Assembly: GCF_028613635.1 (NCBI RefSeq)
Contig: NZ_JAQRMY010000004.1
Location: forward strand, 186,001 to 250,000
DNA: 64,000 nt
Origin: Devosia sp. ZB163
GTDB taxonomy: Bacteria; Pseudomonadota; Alphaproteobacteria; Rhizobiales; Devosiaceae
Direction of reading: 5' to 3'
Positions 34,731 to 43,800 of the stretch are shown here, one piece after another. Each line of letters begins with the position of its first letter. Within the stretch, counting starts at the first letter, position 1. The notes under the pieces were generated by a model. That model saw only the letters and a list, made by a program, of their open reading frames with translations, made no database searches and had not been told where the DNA came from. The position numbers and the translations under genes were made by a program.

Positions 34731-35902
34731 TCGGCGGGCTCCGGCGCGGTCTTGGTCGGGGGCAGGGTGGTGGGATCCTCGCCGGCCTCGGCGGCGGCGC
34801 TCTGTTCCTTGCCCTTGCGGGTGCGGACTTTCGCGAACAGGCCGACGAGGCCCTTGGGCAGGAACAGCGTCACCACGACGAACAGCCCCCCGAGCGCGAA
34901 CAGCCAGTATTCGGGGAGGGCGCTGGTGAACACGGTCTTGCCGAAGTTGACGAGCACCGCACCGATGATGGGGCCGACGATGGTGCCGCGACCACCGACC
35001 GCGACCCAGATCACGGCCTCGATCGAGTTCTCGGGGGCGAACTCGCCCGGGTTGATGATGCCGACCTGCGGCACGTAGAGCGCGCCGGCGATGCCCGCCA
35101 TCACGGCTGAGACGGTGAAGGCGAAGAGCTTCACGTTCTCGGGCCGCCAGCCGAGGAAGCGGGTGCGGCTCTCGGCATCGCGCACGGCAACCATCACCTT
35201 GCCGAGCTTGGAATTGACGATCATCGAGCAGATGAGGACGAACAGGGCAAGGAACAGCGCGCTCAGCGCGAACAGCGTCGCGCGGGTTGTCGCCGCCTGC
35301 ACGTTGAAGCCGAGGATGTCCTTGAAGTCGGTGAGCCCGTTATTGCCGCCGAAGCCGAAGTCGTTGCGGAAGAAGGCGAGCAGCAGGGCGAAGGTCATCG
35401 CCTGGGTGATGATCGAGAGGTAGACGCCGGTCACGCGGCTGCGGAAGGCGAGGTAGCCGAAGACGAAGGCGAGGATGCCCGGCACCAGCACCACCATCAG
35501 CATGGCGAACCAGAACATGTCGAAGCCGTGCCAGTACCAGGGCAACTCCTTCCAGTTCAGGAACACCATGAAGTCGGGCAGGACCGGGTTGGCATAGACG
35601 CCGCGCGTGCCGATCTGGCGCATCAGGTACATGCCCATGGCGTAGCCGCCCAGCGCGAAGAAGGCGCCGTGGCCGAGCGACAGGATCCCGACATAGCCCC
35701 AGACCAGATCGAGCGAGAGCGCGAGGATCGCGTAGCAGAGATACTTGCCGAACAGCGTCACCACGTAGGTCGGCACATGGAAGGGCGAGCCCGGCGGCAC
35801 CAGCAGGTTGAGCGCCGGCACGGCAATCGCGATGGCGACGAGGATCGCAACCAGCCAGATCGCCTTTCTGTCGAGGGCGCGGAAGAGGAGTTGGGTGATC
35901 AA
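34727..35902 (-). CDS. urtC: urea ABC transporter permease
   Basis: The 391-residue inner-membrane protein is the LivM-like permease of the urea transporter, with about ten helices. The family block LALSLDLVWGYVGILSLGHGAFFALGGYAMGMYLM is at residues 59-93, and the C-terminal VAVGGRGTIVGPIIGAVLVN is typical. The C-terminal tail after about residue 360 is charged and Pro-rich. Between its start and the urtB stop lie 316 bases occupied by two repeats. Confidence 0.96.
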   Translation of the reverse strand: MITQLLFRALDRKAIWLVAILVAIAIAVPALNLLVPPGSPFHVPTYVVTLFGKYLCYAILALSLDLVWGYVGILSLGHGAFFALGGYAMGMYLMRQIGTRGVYANPVLPDFMVFLNWKELPWYWHGFDMFWFAMLMVVLVPGILAFVFGYLAFRSRVTGVYLSIITQAMTFALLLAFFRNDFGFGGNNGLTDFKDILGFNVQAATTRATLFALSALFLALFVLICSMIVNSKLGKVMVAVRDAESRTRFLGWRPENVKLFAFTVSAVMAGIAGALYVPQVGIINPGEFAPENSIEAVIWVAVGGRGTIVGPIIGAVLVNFGKTVFTSALPEYWLFALGGLFVVVTLFLPKGLVGLFAKVRTRKGKEQSAAAEAGEDPTTLPPTKTAPEPAE

Positions 35903-35924
35903 TTGCCTGCTCCGGTGGCCTGGA

Positions 35925-36056
35925 ACCCCTCATCCGGCGCTACGCGCCACATTCTCCCCGACGGGGAGAAGAATACCGAGGGGCCGGTGCGGGGCACCAT
36001 TCCTCTCCCCGTCGGGGAGAGGGTGGATCGGCCGAAGGCCGAGACGGGTGAGGGGT
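35925..36056. repeat. palindromic repeat, second subtype, upstream of urtC
   Basis: ACCCCTCATCCG at 35925 pairs with CGGGTGAGGGGT ending at 36056. Inside are TTCTCCCCGACGGGGAGAA and CTCTCCCCGTCGGGGAGAG hairpins and a GGATCGGCCGAAGGCCGAGA segment. This looks like the interspersed element common in rhizobial genomes and is distinct from the adjacent copy at 36082-36187. Confidence 0.8.
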
Positions 36057-36081
36057 GGAGTCCGGTCGGTCGAACTGACGG

Positions 36082-36187
36082 CTCCCCTCCCCCTTGAGGG
36101 GAGGGGCTGGGGGTGGGGGTGGCGAGGAGAGCACGGCGGTGACTGCACCACCCCCTCCCTCGATCCCTCCCCTCAAGGGGGAGGGAG
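36082..36187. repeat. palindromic repeat between urtB and urtC
   Basis: The arms CTCCCCTCCCCCTTGAGGGG and CCTCCCCTCAAGGGGGAGGG, with the core ends GGGGGTGGGGGT and CCACCCCCTCCCTCGAT, match the ureD copy almost base for base; only the central 30 or so bases differ. It lies directly beside the other-subtype element in the urtB-urtC gap. Confidence 0.85.
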
Positions 36188-36218
36188 GCGCGAACAGCGG
36201 GCTTCCGGATCGGCATAA

Positions 36219-37973
36219 TCATTGCTCCACCGCCCGGCCCTTCAACGCAAACAGCCCCCTGGGCCGGCGCTGGATGAACAGGATGATCAGCACGAGGATC
36301 AGGATCTTGGCCACCACCGCGCCGGCGTAGGGCTCGAGGAATTTGTTGGCGATGCCGATCGAAAGCGCGCCGACCAGCGTGCCCCAGAGGTTCCCGACGC
36401 CGCCGAAGACCACGACCATGAAGCTGTCGATGATGTAGTTCTGGCCCAGGTTCGGCGAGACGTTGTCGATCTGGCTCAGCGCCACGCCCGCAAGGCCGGC
36501 GATGCCCGAGCCGAGCCCGAAGGTCATGGCGTCGACGAAGGGCGTGCGGATGCCCATGGCCGAGGCCATGCGGCGGTTCTGCGTGACGGCGCGCATCTGC
36601 AGGCCCAGCGAGGTTCGGTTGAGCACGGCGAGCAGCGCCACGAAGACCGCGATGGCGAAGATCACGATCCAGAAGCGGTTCCAGGTGATCGAGAGCCCAC
36701 CCAGGTCGAACGAGCCGGACATCCAGCTGGGGTTCGCCACTTCCTTGTTGGTCGGCCCGTAGGCGGTGCGGATCGCCTGCTGCAGGATCAGCGACAGGCC
36801 CCAGGTGGCGAGCAGCGTTTCGAGCGCCCGGCCGTAGAGCCAGCGGATGATGCCGCGCTCGATGGCGATGCCGATCAGCGCCGTGACGAGGAAGGCGAGG
36901 GGCAGGGCGATCGCCAGCGAGTAGTCGAGCATGCCGGGGAAGCTGCGCCGGATGATCTCCTGCACGGTGAAGGTGGTGTAGGCGCCCAGCATCACCATCT
37001 CGCCATGCGCCATGTTGATGACGCCCATCACGCCGAAGGTGATGGCGAGGCCGATGGCGGCGAGCAGCAGCACCGAGCCGAGCGAGATGCCGTACCAGAC
37101 ATTCTGCGCCACGCCCCAGGCGGCCTGCGTCTGGTTGAGCGCGTCGATGGCGCCCTGGATCTGGGGCTTCAGTTCCTCGGGCGAACTGGCGAGCACCGAG
37201 GTCAGCAGCGTGACTGCATCGCGTCCGCCGCGCGCCTTGAGCGCTGCCACGGCGGCGGTCTTTTCCTCCACCGAAGCATCCGTCTTGAGGATGATGGCAG
37301 CGCGGGCCGTTTCCATCACGGCCTTGATCTGGGGGTCGGCCTCGCTCGATAGCGCCGAGTTCAGCAGTTCGAGATTGTCGGGGTTGGCGTCGCGCAGCAC
37401 CGACTGGGCGGCGCTCATGCGGGTGCCGCGATCCTCGCTGAGAAGTGTCATCTGGCCGATGATGGTGCGCAGCCCGCGACGGAGGCCGTTGTTGACCTTC
37501 ACCTTCTCGGTGTCGCCCTTGGCGATGCCTTCGACCGCGGCGCCGGTCACCGGATCGGTCACCCCGTTGCGGGCGAGGAAGACGACCTGGCCGGTGGTCT
37601 TGGCTGCATAGAGATTGCCGTCGAGCAGCGTCTGCAACACCGGAACGGCGCGGGGATCACCCGTGGCGCCGAGAGCCTTGGCCGCAGCCTCGCGATCCTT
37701 GAAGTTGCCCGGCGCGAGAGCGTTGACGAGCGTTGTCAGCGTCGCGTCATCGGTCTGCGCGAAGGCGGGGGTGATCGAAAAGAGCAGGGCGAGAACGGTG
37801 AGCAGCGCTGCGATCCAGCGTGTCGCCACCCCCCTCCCAACCTCCCCCGCAAGGGGGGAGGTGTGGGCCGGTGCTTGTGGCGCGATCGAGCCATTCGCAC
37901 TGCTCGGAACTTCCCCCCTTGCGGGGGAGGCTGGGAGGGGGGAGGCCACAAGCCCGATCTGACCGTCGTTCAT
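36219..37973 (-). CDS. urtB: urea ABC transporter permease with long N-terminal region
   Basis: The C-terminal 300 residues are the LivH-like permease (LGSVLLLAAIGLAITFGVMGVINMAHGEMVMLGAY, ending RPRGLFALKGRAVEQ). As usual for proteobacterial UrtB, a periplasmic region of about 220 residues with HEAT-like helices precedes it. The first 50 residues from ATG 37973 are mostly encoded by a palindromic repeat ([36 protein letters not shown]), after which comes the true export segment WIAALLTVLALLFSITPAFAQ. A GTG near 37827 at the repeat's edge could be the start instead. Either way, the repeat now occupies the 5' end of the gene. Confidence 0.94.
   Translation of the reverse strand: MNDGQIGLVASPLPASPARGEVPSSANGSIAPQAPAHTSPLAGEVGRGVATRWIAALLTVLALLFSITPAFAQTDDATLTTLVNALAPGNFKDREAAAKALGATGDPRAVPVLQTLLDGNLYAAKTTGQVVFLARNGVTDPVTGAAVEGIAKGDTEKVKVNNGLRRGLRTIIGQMTLLSEDRGTRMSAAQSVLRDANPDNLELLNSALSSEADPQIKAVMETARAAIILKTDASVEEKTAAVAALKARGGRDAVTLLTSVLASSPEELKPQIQGAIDALNQTQAAWGVAQNVWYGISLGSVLLLAAIGLAITFGVMGVINMAHGEMVMLGAYTTFTVQEIIRRSFPGMLDYSLAIALPLAFLVTALIGIAIERGIIRWLYGRALETLLATWGLSLILQQAIRTAYGPTNKEVANPSWMSGSFDLGGLSITWNRFWIVIFAIAVFVALLAVLNRTSLGLQMRAVTQNRRMASAMGIRTPFVDAMTFGLGSGIAGLAGVALSQIDNVSPNLGQNYIIDSFMVVVFGGVGNLWGTLVGALSIGIANKFLEPYAGAVVAKILILVLIILFIQRRPRGLFALKGRAVEQ
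37829..37942. repeat. palindromic repeat at the 5' end of urtB
   Basis: CCCCCCTCCC (37829-37838) pairs with GGGAGGGGGG (37933-37942). Inside are CCTCCCCCGCAAGGGGGGAGG and CCCCCTTGCGGGGGAGG hairpins and the core TGGCGCGATCGAGCC. The 114 bp equal 38 codons. It has the same plan, orientation and reading frame as the ureF copy. Confidence 0.85.
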
Positions 37974-38042
37974 CTTTGGCCTCGAAGGAAATCCGGGAGA
38001 AGCGAGGGCGGCGGACCGCCCTCGCGAAGGCTGGGTGCCGGC

Positions 38043-39350
38043 TTACTGAGCCGTGGCGACGTCGCCGCCGCAGGCCTTGGTCTCGGTGTTGTAGTTGCCG
38101 CAGTTGATCGGGGCGGTCCAATCGGCCTCGATCGGCTTGGATTCGGGCAGGAAGTCGGACCAGGCGTCGCCCGGCACGAGGTCGCTGGCCGACACCACTT
38201 CGAATTGGCCGTCGGCCTGGATCTCGCCGATCAGGACGGGCTTGGTGATGTGGTGGTTGGGGAGCATCTTGGCGATGCCGCCGGTCAGGTTCGGCGTCTC
38301 GAGGCCGATGATGGCGTCGAGCACCGGGTCGGTGTCGGCGGTGCCGGCCTTCTCGACGGCCTGGACCCACAGGTTGAAGCCGATCACGTGGGCTTCCATC
38401 GGGTCGTTGGTGACGCGCTCGGGGTTCTTGATGAACTCGCGCCACTTGGCGATGAAGTCGGCGTTCTCCGGGGTATCGACCGACTGGAAGTAGTTCCAGG
38501 CGGCGAGGTGACCCACGAGCGGGGCGGTGTCGAAGCCGGCCAGTTCTTCCTCGCCGACCGAGAAGGCCACGACCGGGATGTCCTCGGCCTTGATGCCCTG
38601 GTTGGCGAGTTCCTTGTAGAACGGCACGTTGGCGTCGCCGTTGATGGTCGAGACCACGGCGGTCTTCTTGCCGGCCGAGCCGAAGGCCTTGATGTCGGAG
38701 ACGATGGTCTGCCAGTCGGAGTGCCCGAACGGCGTGTAGTTGATCATGATGTCTTCAGCGGCCACGCCCTTGTCCTTGAGGTACTGCTCGAGGATCTTGT
38801 TGGTGGTCTGCGGATAGACGTAGTCGGTGCCGGCGAGGACCCAGCGCTCGACGCCTTCTTCGTTCATCAGGTAGTCGACGGCCGGGATGGCCTGCTGGTT
38901 CGGAGCAGCGCCGGTGTAGAACACGTTGCGCTCGGATTCCTCGCCCTCGTACTGCACGGGGTAGAAGAGGATCGAGTTGAGCTCCTTGAAGACGGGGAGC
39001 ACGGACTTGCGGGACACCGAGGTCCAGCAGCCGAACACCGCGGCGACCTTGTTCACCGAGATGAGCTCGCGCGCCTTCTCGGCGAAGAGCGGCCAGTCCG
39101 ATGCCGGGTCGACGACCACGGCCTCGAGCTTCTTGCCGAGGAGACCACCCTTCTTGTTCTGCTCGTCGATGAGGAAGAGCATGGTGTCCTTCAGGGTCGT
39201 CTCCGAGATCGCCATCGTGCCCGACAGCGAGTGGAGGATGCCGACCTTGATGGTTTCTTCCTGTGCATGGGCGGCGAGGGGCGCGAGCGCCCCGGCAGTC
39301 ATCGCTACTCCCAGGCCGATACCGGCCATTATGCGACTAATCCCTGTCAT
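38043..39350 (-). CDS. urtA: urea ABC transporter substrate-binding protein
   Basis: The 435-residue periplasmic protein binds urea for the UrtBCDE transporter. It starts at ATG 39350 with GGAGGG 5 bases upstream, has a signal peptide to about AAHA (residue 28), and then the family start EETIKVGILHSLSGTMAISET. Other UrtA blocks are VFGCWTSVSRKSVLPVFKE, LFYPVQYEGEE and NIFYTGAAPNQQ-like NVFYTGAAPNQQAIPAVDYL. It is first in the urt-ure transcript, behind a sigma-54 promoter. A gap of 69 bases separates it from urtB. Confidence 0.97.
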   Translation of the reverse strand: MTGISRIMAGIGLGVAMTAGALAPLAAHAQEETIKVGILHSLSGTMAISETTLKDTMLFLIDEQNKKGGLLGKKLEAVVVDPASDWPLFAEKARELISVNKVAAVFGCWTSVSRKSVLPVFKELNSILFYPVQYEGEESERNVFYTGAAPNQQAIPAVDYLMNEEGVERWVLAGTDYVYPQTTNKILEQYLKDKGVAAEDIMINYTPFGHSDWQTIVSDIKAFGSAGKKTAVVSTINGDANVPFYKELANQGIKAEDIPVVAFSVGEEELAGFDTAPLVGHLAAWNYFQSVDTPENADFIAKWREFIKNPERVTNDPMEAHVIGFNLWVQAVEKAGTADTDPVLDAIIGLETPNLTGGIAKMLPNHHITKPVLIGEIQADGQFEVVSASDLVPGDAWSDFLPESKPIEADWTAPINCGNYNTETKACGGDVATAQ

Positions 39351-39393
39351 ATTTACCCTCCGACAGTTTGGTTGTTTGCACCGGAAGGGAAGT

Positions 39394-39409
39394 TGCAATC
39401 GCCGTGCCA
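39394..39409 (-). promoter_or_regulatory. sigma-54 (RpoN) promoter of the urt-ure operon
   Basis: The minus strand reads TGGCACGGCGATTGCA, a full match to the sigma-54 consensus TGGCAC-N5-TTGCA with the invariant GG and GC at correct spacing. Transcription should start about 12 bases downstream, near 39383, leaving a leader of roughly 33 bases before urtA. NtrC-type activation under nitrogen limitation is the expected control; a possible NtrC half-site TGCACCA is at 39649-39655. Confidence 0.85.
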
Positions 39410-40113
39410 GCACCGCGTTAGGACGCTAAGGCACTGAAACTAAATCGCGTTCTGTTCCGCGTGGCGGAAAAGCCGGGTGTGCCGCAGCGGGAGGCGGGAA
39501 GGCACCTGCCTGTTTTCTAGGCGCGCCTATTTACCTCTGCTTAAGAATTAAGCGGCGTGCGGAAGCGGCAACTACTGCCCGGTGACCGGACGTTTCAGTC
39601 CTGCTAAAGAAATCGGCACCGGAAGTTCCACTTCCGGCAGAGGTTGTTTGCACCACATCCTCGGCCCCGCGCCGGAGACGGCGTGGGGCTTGGTGCCCGC
39701 AACGCGGCCGGGCGAAAATCATCCCCGTGCGAGCGCAACCTTCCCCACCATCCACCGTTAAGCCGACGAGCTGCCGGTTTGAACCGGCGCTGGAATATCG
39801 GCGGAGACGGGAAGGGCTGACGCTCCCTTTTTGATTGAAGCCGGTGGGGCGCGGAGCTTCGGTTCCGCGCCTTCTTTTGTGCGGCCGAGGGGCGGCCCTA
39901 AATCACGGCACGACGCGGCGGCGTCCGCGACAAGCTTTATCCACCGGGGCGATCAGCTTTCGTTAGGCGGGTACGCAGGCACTGTGCCGGTCTTCTTGGA
40001 TTTGCTGTCGGCCACCGCTGTTCATAGACGAAAGTGTATTTGCCGAAGCTTGCGTCGATCGCGGAGCCGTGGACAGATGAGCATCCGTTTAGCGGCGGAT
40101 GGAGGAGGCTTGC
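39410..40113. other. 700-base intergenic region with repeats and terminator-like hairpins
   Basis: No convincing coding region is seen. The region holds palindromes GCTTAA-GAA-TTAAGC (39539-39553), CCGGAAGT-TCC-ACTTCCGG (39619-39637) and CCGGTTTGAACCGG (about 39775-39788). It also has two plus-strand hairpins with T runs: AAGGG/CCCTT with TTTTT (39812-39832) and GGCGCGGA/TCCGCGCC with TTCTTTT (39848-39878). No plus-strand gene lies upstream for these to terminate, so an untranslated RNA between about 39410 and 39880 is possible. The rest should carry the upstream activator sites of urtA and the promoter of the gene at 40114. Confidence 0.4.
39848..39878 (+). terminator. rho-independent terminator with no upstream gene
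   Basis: GGCGCGGA (39848-39855) pairs perfectly with TCCGCGCC (39864-39871) across an 8-base loop, and TTCTTTT follows. The nearest gene to the left, urtA, is transcribed away. The hairpin may end a small RNA. Confidence 0.6.
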
Positions 40114-40830
40114 ATGCAGTGGAATGTGGTCGTTCTGGCGGCGTCAGTTGCACTGGCTGCCGGGCTGGGCGCGGCGCCGGTCGCCGCAGAGGGATTGCTC
40201 AAGGGCATCGCCGGAACTCTGGGCGACACCGTGGGCAGCGTCGTCTCGCTCAACGACGACGACAACACGGCCCTCGTCAATCTCGACATCGGCGGGGGCA
40301 GCAACGTGCTGAACGCGGCGGTGGGCCGTGGGAGCAAGCCGCTGGCCAACGCCAACGTTTCCAGCACGGGTCTTCTGGACCGCACCGCCGTCGCGCTCGA
40401 TCTGGGTGGGCTCGGCCTCGATGTCGACCTCGACCTGGGGTTCGGTTCGGCCGACCCCGGCAACCCGGGTCGTCCGGGGCGCCCCGTGCTGGTGGGGAGC
40501 CTCGAAGGCGGCGACACGTTCGTCATCAGGTGCAACGTCAACAAGACCCGGGAGCTGCTGCAGGTCGCAGCGGCGGGCAAGATCACCGAGGCCGAGTTCC
40601 GGGCCTGGAAGCGATCGGCGAATGTCCAGATCGTCCCGGTCAGGCTCTGCCCCGCGGCGAAGAAGCAGGTGGCGGAGATCTTCAGCCACAGCCGGAAGAT
40701 CAATCAGCTCCAGCGTGCGGTGCAGGCGGACGAGCTGCTCTCGGCATCGCTGGGGCGCACGCGCTACGACGCAGGCGACGTCGCGGCCGTGCAGCGCAAG
40801 GCGGGCCAGCTGGTCGTCTACGTCTACTGA
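40114..40830 (+). CDS. secreted protein of unknown function
   Basis: The 238-residue protein starts at ATG 40114 behind a strong GGAGGAGG site and has a signal peptide ending near PVAAEG (residue 26). The mature N-terminal half is Gly-, Asn-, Asp- and Leu-rich (SLNDDDNTALVNLDIGGGS, LDLGGLGLDVDLDLGFG) and may form beta structure. The C-terminal half has two cysteines (FVIRCNVNKTRELL, PVRLCPAAKKQ) that could form one disulfide. I think similar secreted proteins occur in rhizobia but cannot name a family. It converges on the RND pump gene. Confidence 0.75.
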   Translation: MQWNVVVLAASVALAAGLGAAPVAAEGLLKGIAGTLGDTVGSVVSLNDDDNTALVNLDIGGGSNVLNAAVGRGSKPLANANVSSTGLLDRTAVALDLGGLGLDVDLDLGFGSADPGNPGRPGRPVLVGSLEGGDTFVIRCNVNKTRELLQVAAAGKITEAEFRAWKRSANVQIVPVRLCPAAKKQVAEIFSHSRKINQLQRAVQADELLSASLGRTRYDAGDVAAVQRKAGQLVVYVY

Positions 40831-40869
40831 CGAGGCGGGTGGGGCGCGGCAGCACCGCGTCCCTCGATC

Positions 40870-43800
40870 CTACTCGGCGGGAGCCGGAGCGGCCCCGTGC
40901 TCCAAGGCTTCGGCAGCTTCGAGTTCGCGCTGCAGGCGCTCCTCTTCCACGGCCTTGGGCTTACTGAACCGGGCCAGCAGCAGGTAGGCGACCGGCGTCA
41001 GGTAGAGTGTCGCAACCGCCGCGAGGCTGAGGCCGCCGACCATGATCCAGCCCAGCGCCGCACGCGCTTCCGAACCGGCGCCGCCGGCGATGATCAGCGG
41101 CACGCCGCCCAGCACCGTGGCGATCATGGTCATCACCACCGGCCGCAGCCGGATGTTGGCCGAGTTCTCCACCGCCTCGCGCACCGATTGGCCGCGGTCG
41201 CGCAACTGGTTGGCGAACTCGACGATCAGGATGCCGTTCTTGGCCATGATGCCGACCACCAGTACCAGGCCGATCTGGCTGTAGACGTTGAGCGTCACCC
41301 CCGTCAGCAGCATGGCGAACACCGCGCAGGCGAGCCCGAACGGCACCGTCGCCATGACGATGATGGCGCTCCACACGCTTTCGAACTGCGCGGCGAGGAC
41401 GAGCAGGATCACGATCAGCGCGAAGCCGAAGGTAATCAGCAGGCCGTTATTGCTGTCGCCGAGGGTCTTCGCCTCGGCCATGGGCACGATGGTCGCGCCG
41501 TCGGGCAGGAGGGGCTGCGCGATCTGCACGGCCTCGTTGTAGGCGTCGCCGAGCGCGAAGCCGTCGGTCAGCGCCGCCGTCACCGTGACGGCACGGCGCT
41601 GCTGCTCGCGGCCGAGCGAGGGCGCGATCGGCGCCTCGTTGAGCGTGGCGATGGTCGACATGGGCACGTAGCGCCCGTCCGTCGTCTTGATGAAGATCGA
41701 CTCGAGGTCGCCGGGGTCGTTCACCGGGCTCGAGGTCGAAAGCATGCGGACCGAGTAGCTCGCGTCGTTGATGAACACCGTGCCCACGTCCGAGCCGTCG
41801 ATCATCGCCTGCATCGTGGCCGAGAGGCCGTTGATGTCGATGCCGAGCTGGGCCGCCTTATCGCGGTCGATCGAGAGCGTCATCTGCGGCTGGGTGGTCT
41901 CGTAGTTCACCGAGACGCGGCCCCATTTCTCGTCCTTTTCGAGCTCGGACTTCATGGCATTGGCCGCTTGCGACAGCGTCTCGTAATTGTCGCCGAGGAG
42001 GGCGAACTGCAGGCCCGATCCGCCGCCGCGCACGCCGAGCGAATTGCCCTGGCGGATGTTGGCGCGGACGCCCGGCACCTGGGTCAGCTGCTGGTTGATC
42101 TCGGCGGCGATCTGCTGCTGGGTGCGCGTGCGGTGCTCCCAGTCGGCCAGCGTCATGATGATGAAGCCGGAATTGGTGTTCGAGCCGAAGCCCGAGATAG
42201 AGAAGATGCTCGTCGCCTCGCCGCTGTCCTTGTAGGGCTGCAGCATGTCCTCGATCTTCTGCATCTGGGTGCGGGTGAAATCGAGGCTGACCGTGGCAGG
42301 CGCGTTGACGTTGATTGCGATCTGCGCGCGATCCTCGGGCGGCGTCAGCTCCTGCTTCAGCGTGCCGAACACGCCCCAGGCGGCGGCCGCAAAGACCAGC
42401 GCGAAGACGATCACGACGAGCGGGTTGTTGAGCGCCCAGCGCAGCGTGTGCCGGTAGAAGCCGGAGAGCAGCCCGCCGAAGCGTTCCATCGCATTGGGCG
42501 GGCGCTCGGTATGCGGCTTCAGCATGCGCGAGGCCAGCATGGGAGCCAGCGACAGCGCCACGACCGCCGAGAGGCCGACCGAGATGGCGAGGGTGAAGCC
42601 GAACTCGCGGAACAGCAGTCCCGTCTGCCCCGGCAGGAACGAGATCGGGATGAAGACCGCGGCCAGCGTCACCGTCGTCGCGATGACGGCGAAGAACACC
42701 TCCTGCGTGCCGAGCACGGCGGCGGCGCGTGGCCCTAACCCCATGCCGCGCCGTCTTGTGATGTTCTCGAGCACGACGATCGCGTCGTCCACGACGAGCC
42801 CGGTGGCGATCACAAGCGCCAGCAAGGTCAGGATGTTGAGCGAAAATCCGAAAGCATAGATTCCGGCCACCGTGCCGATCAGCGCAACGGGCATCGTCAC
42901 CGCCGGGATGATAGTGGCGCGCCAGTCGAGCAGGAACAGGTAGATGATGACGATGACGCCGATGACGGCGATCATCAGCGAGCGCTCGACCTCGTGCACG
43001 GCGCCGGCGATGAAGACGGATTCGTCGGACGAGATCTTGATGTCGACGCCCGGGGGCAGGGTGGTCTTGAGGCTCTCGACCGCCGCCTTGACGCCGTCCG
43101 AGATCTGCATGGTGTTCGATTGCGCCTGGCGCACGATGCCGAGCCCGATGCCGGACTTGCCGTCGCTGCGCAGGCCCGAGTTGGCGGCGCCGGGCGAGAA
43201 GACGACATTGGCGACGTCGCCGAGCCGGGTCGTGCCCTTGATGACGATGTTCTCGAACGCCTCGGGCGTGTTCACCTCGGCGATGGCGCGGATGGCGATG
43301 TTCTGGTTGGTGCCGTTGAGCGAGCCCGCCGGGCTGTCGAAGGCCATGGTGGACAGCGCGTTGCGGATGTCGCCGACCGTCAGCCCCAGGCTCGCGAGCT
43401 TGATCTGGTCGACGTCGATCTCGAACGACCGGTTCTGGCTGCCGTTGACCTGCACGTCGGCAACGCCGGGCACGGCGGCGAGGCGCTCGGAAATGGTGTT
43501 CTCGACCAGCTCGGTCAGCTCGTCCTTGCTCATCGTGTCCGATGTCACGGCGAGCTGGATGATGGCCTGCGCATTCGCGTCGGCCTTGACGATGGTCGGG
43601 GTCTCGGCGCCGTCGGGCAGGCGGTTGGCGATGCGGCCGAGGGCGTCGCGAATGTCCGAGGTGGCGTTGTCGAGATTGGTGCCGTCGTTGAACGTCATCG
43701 ACACGCGGCTGCGGCCGTAGGACGAATCCGACGAGATCGATGCCACGCCCTGGATGCGGGCGACCACGCCCTCGATCTCGGCCGTAATCTCGCGATCCAC

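Noticed and set aside
39531-39755. 74-codon minus-strand frame in the urtA upstream region
   Set aside because: No ribosome-binding site, no family likeness, and it crosses the palindromes and the likely activator region.
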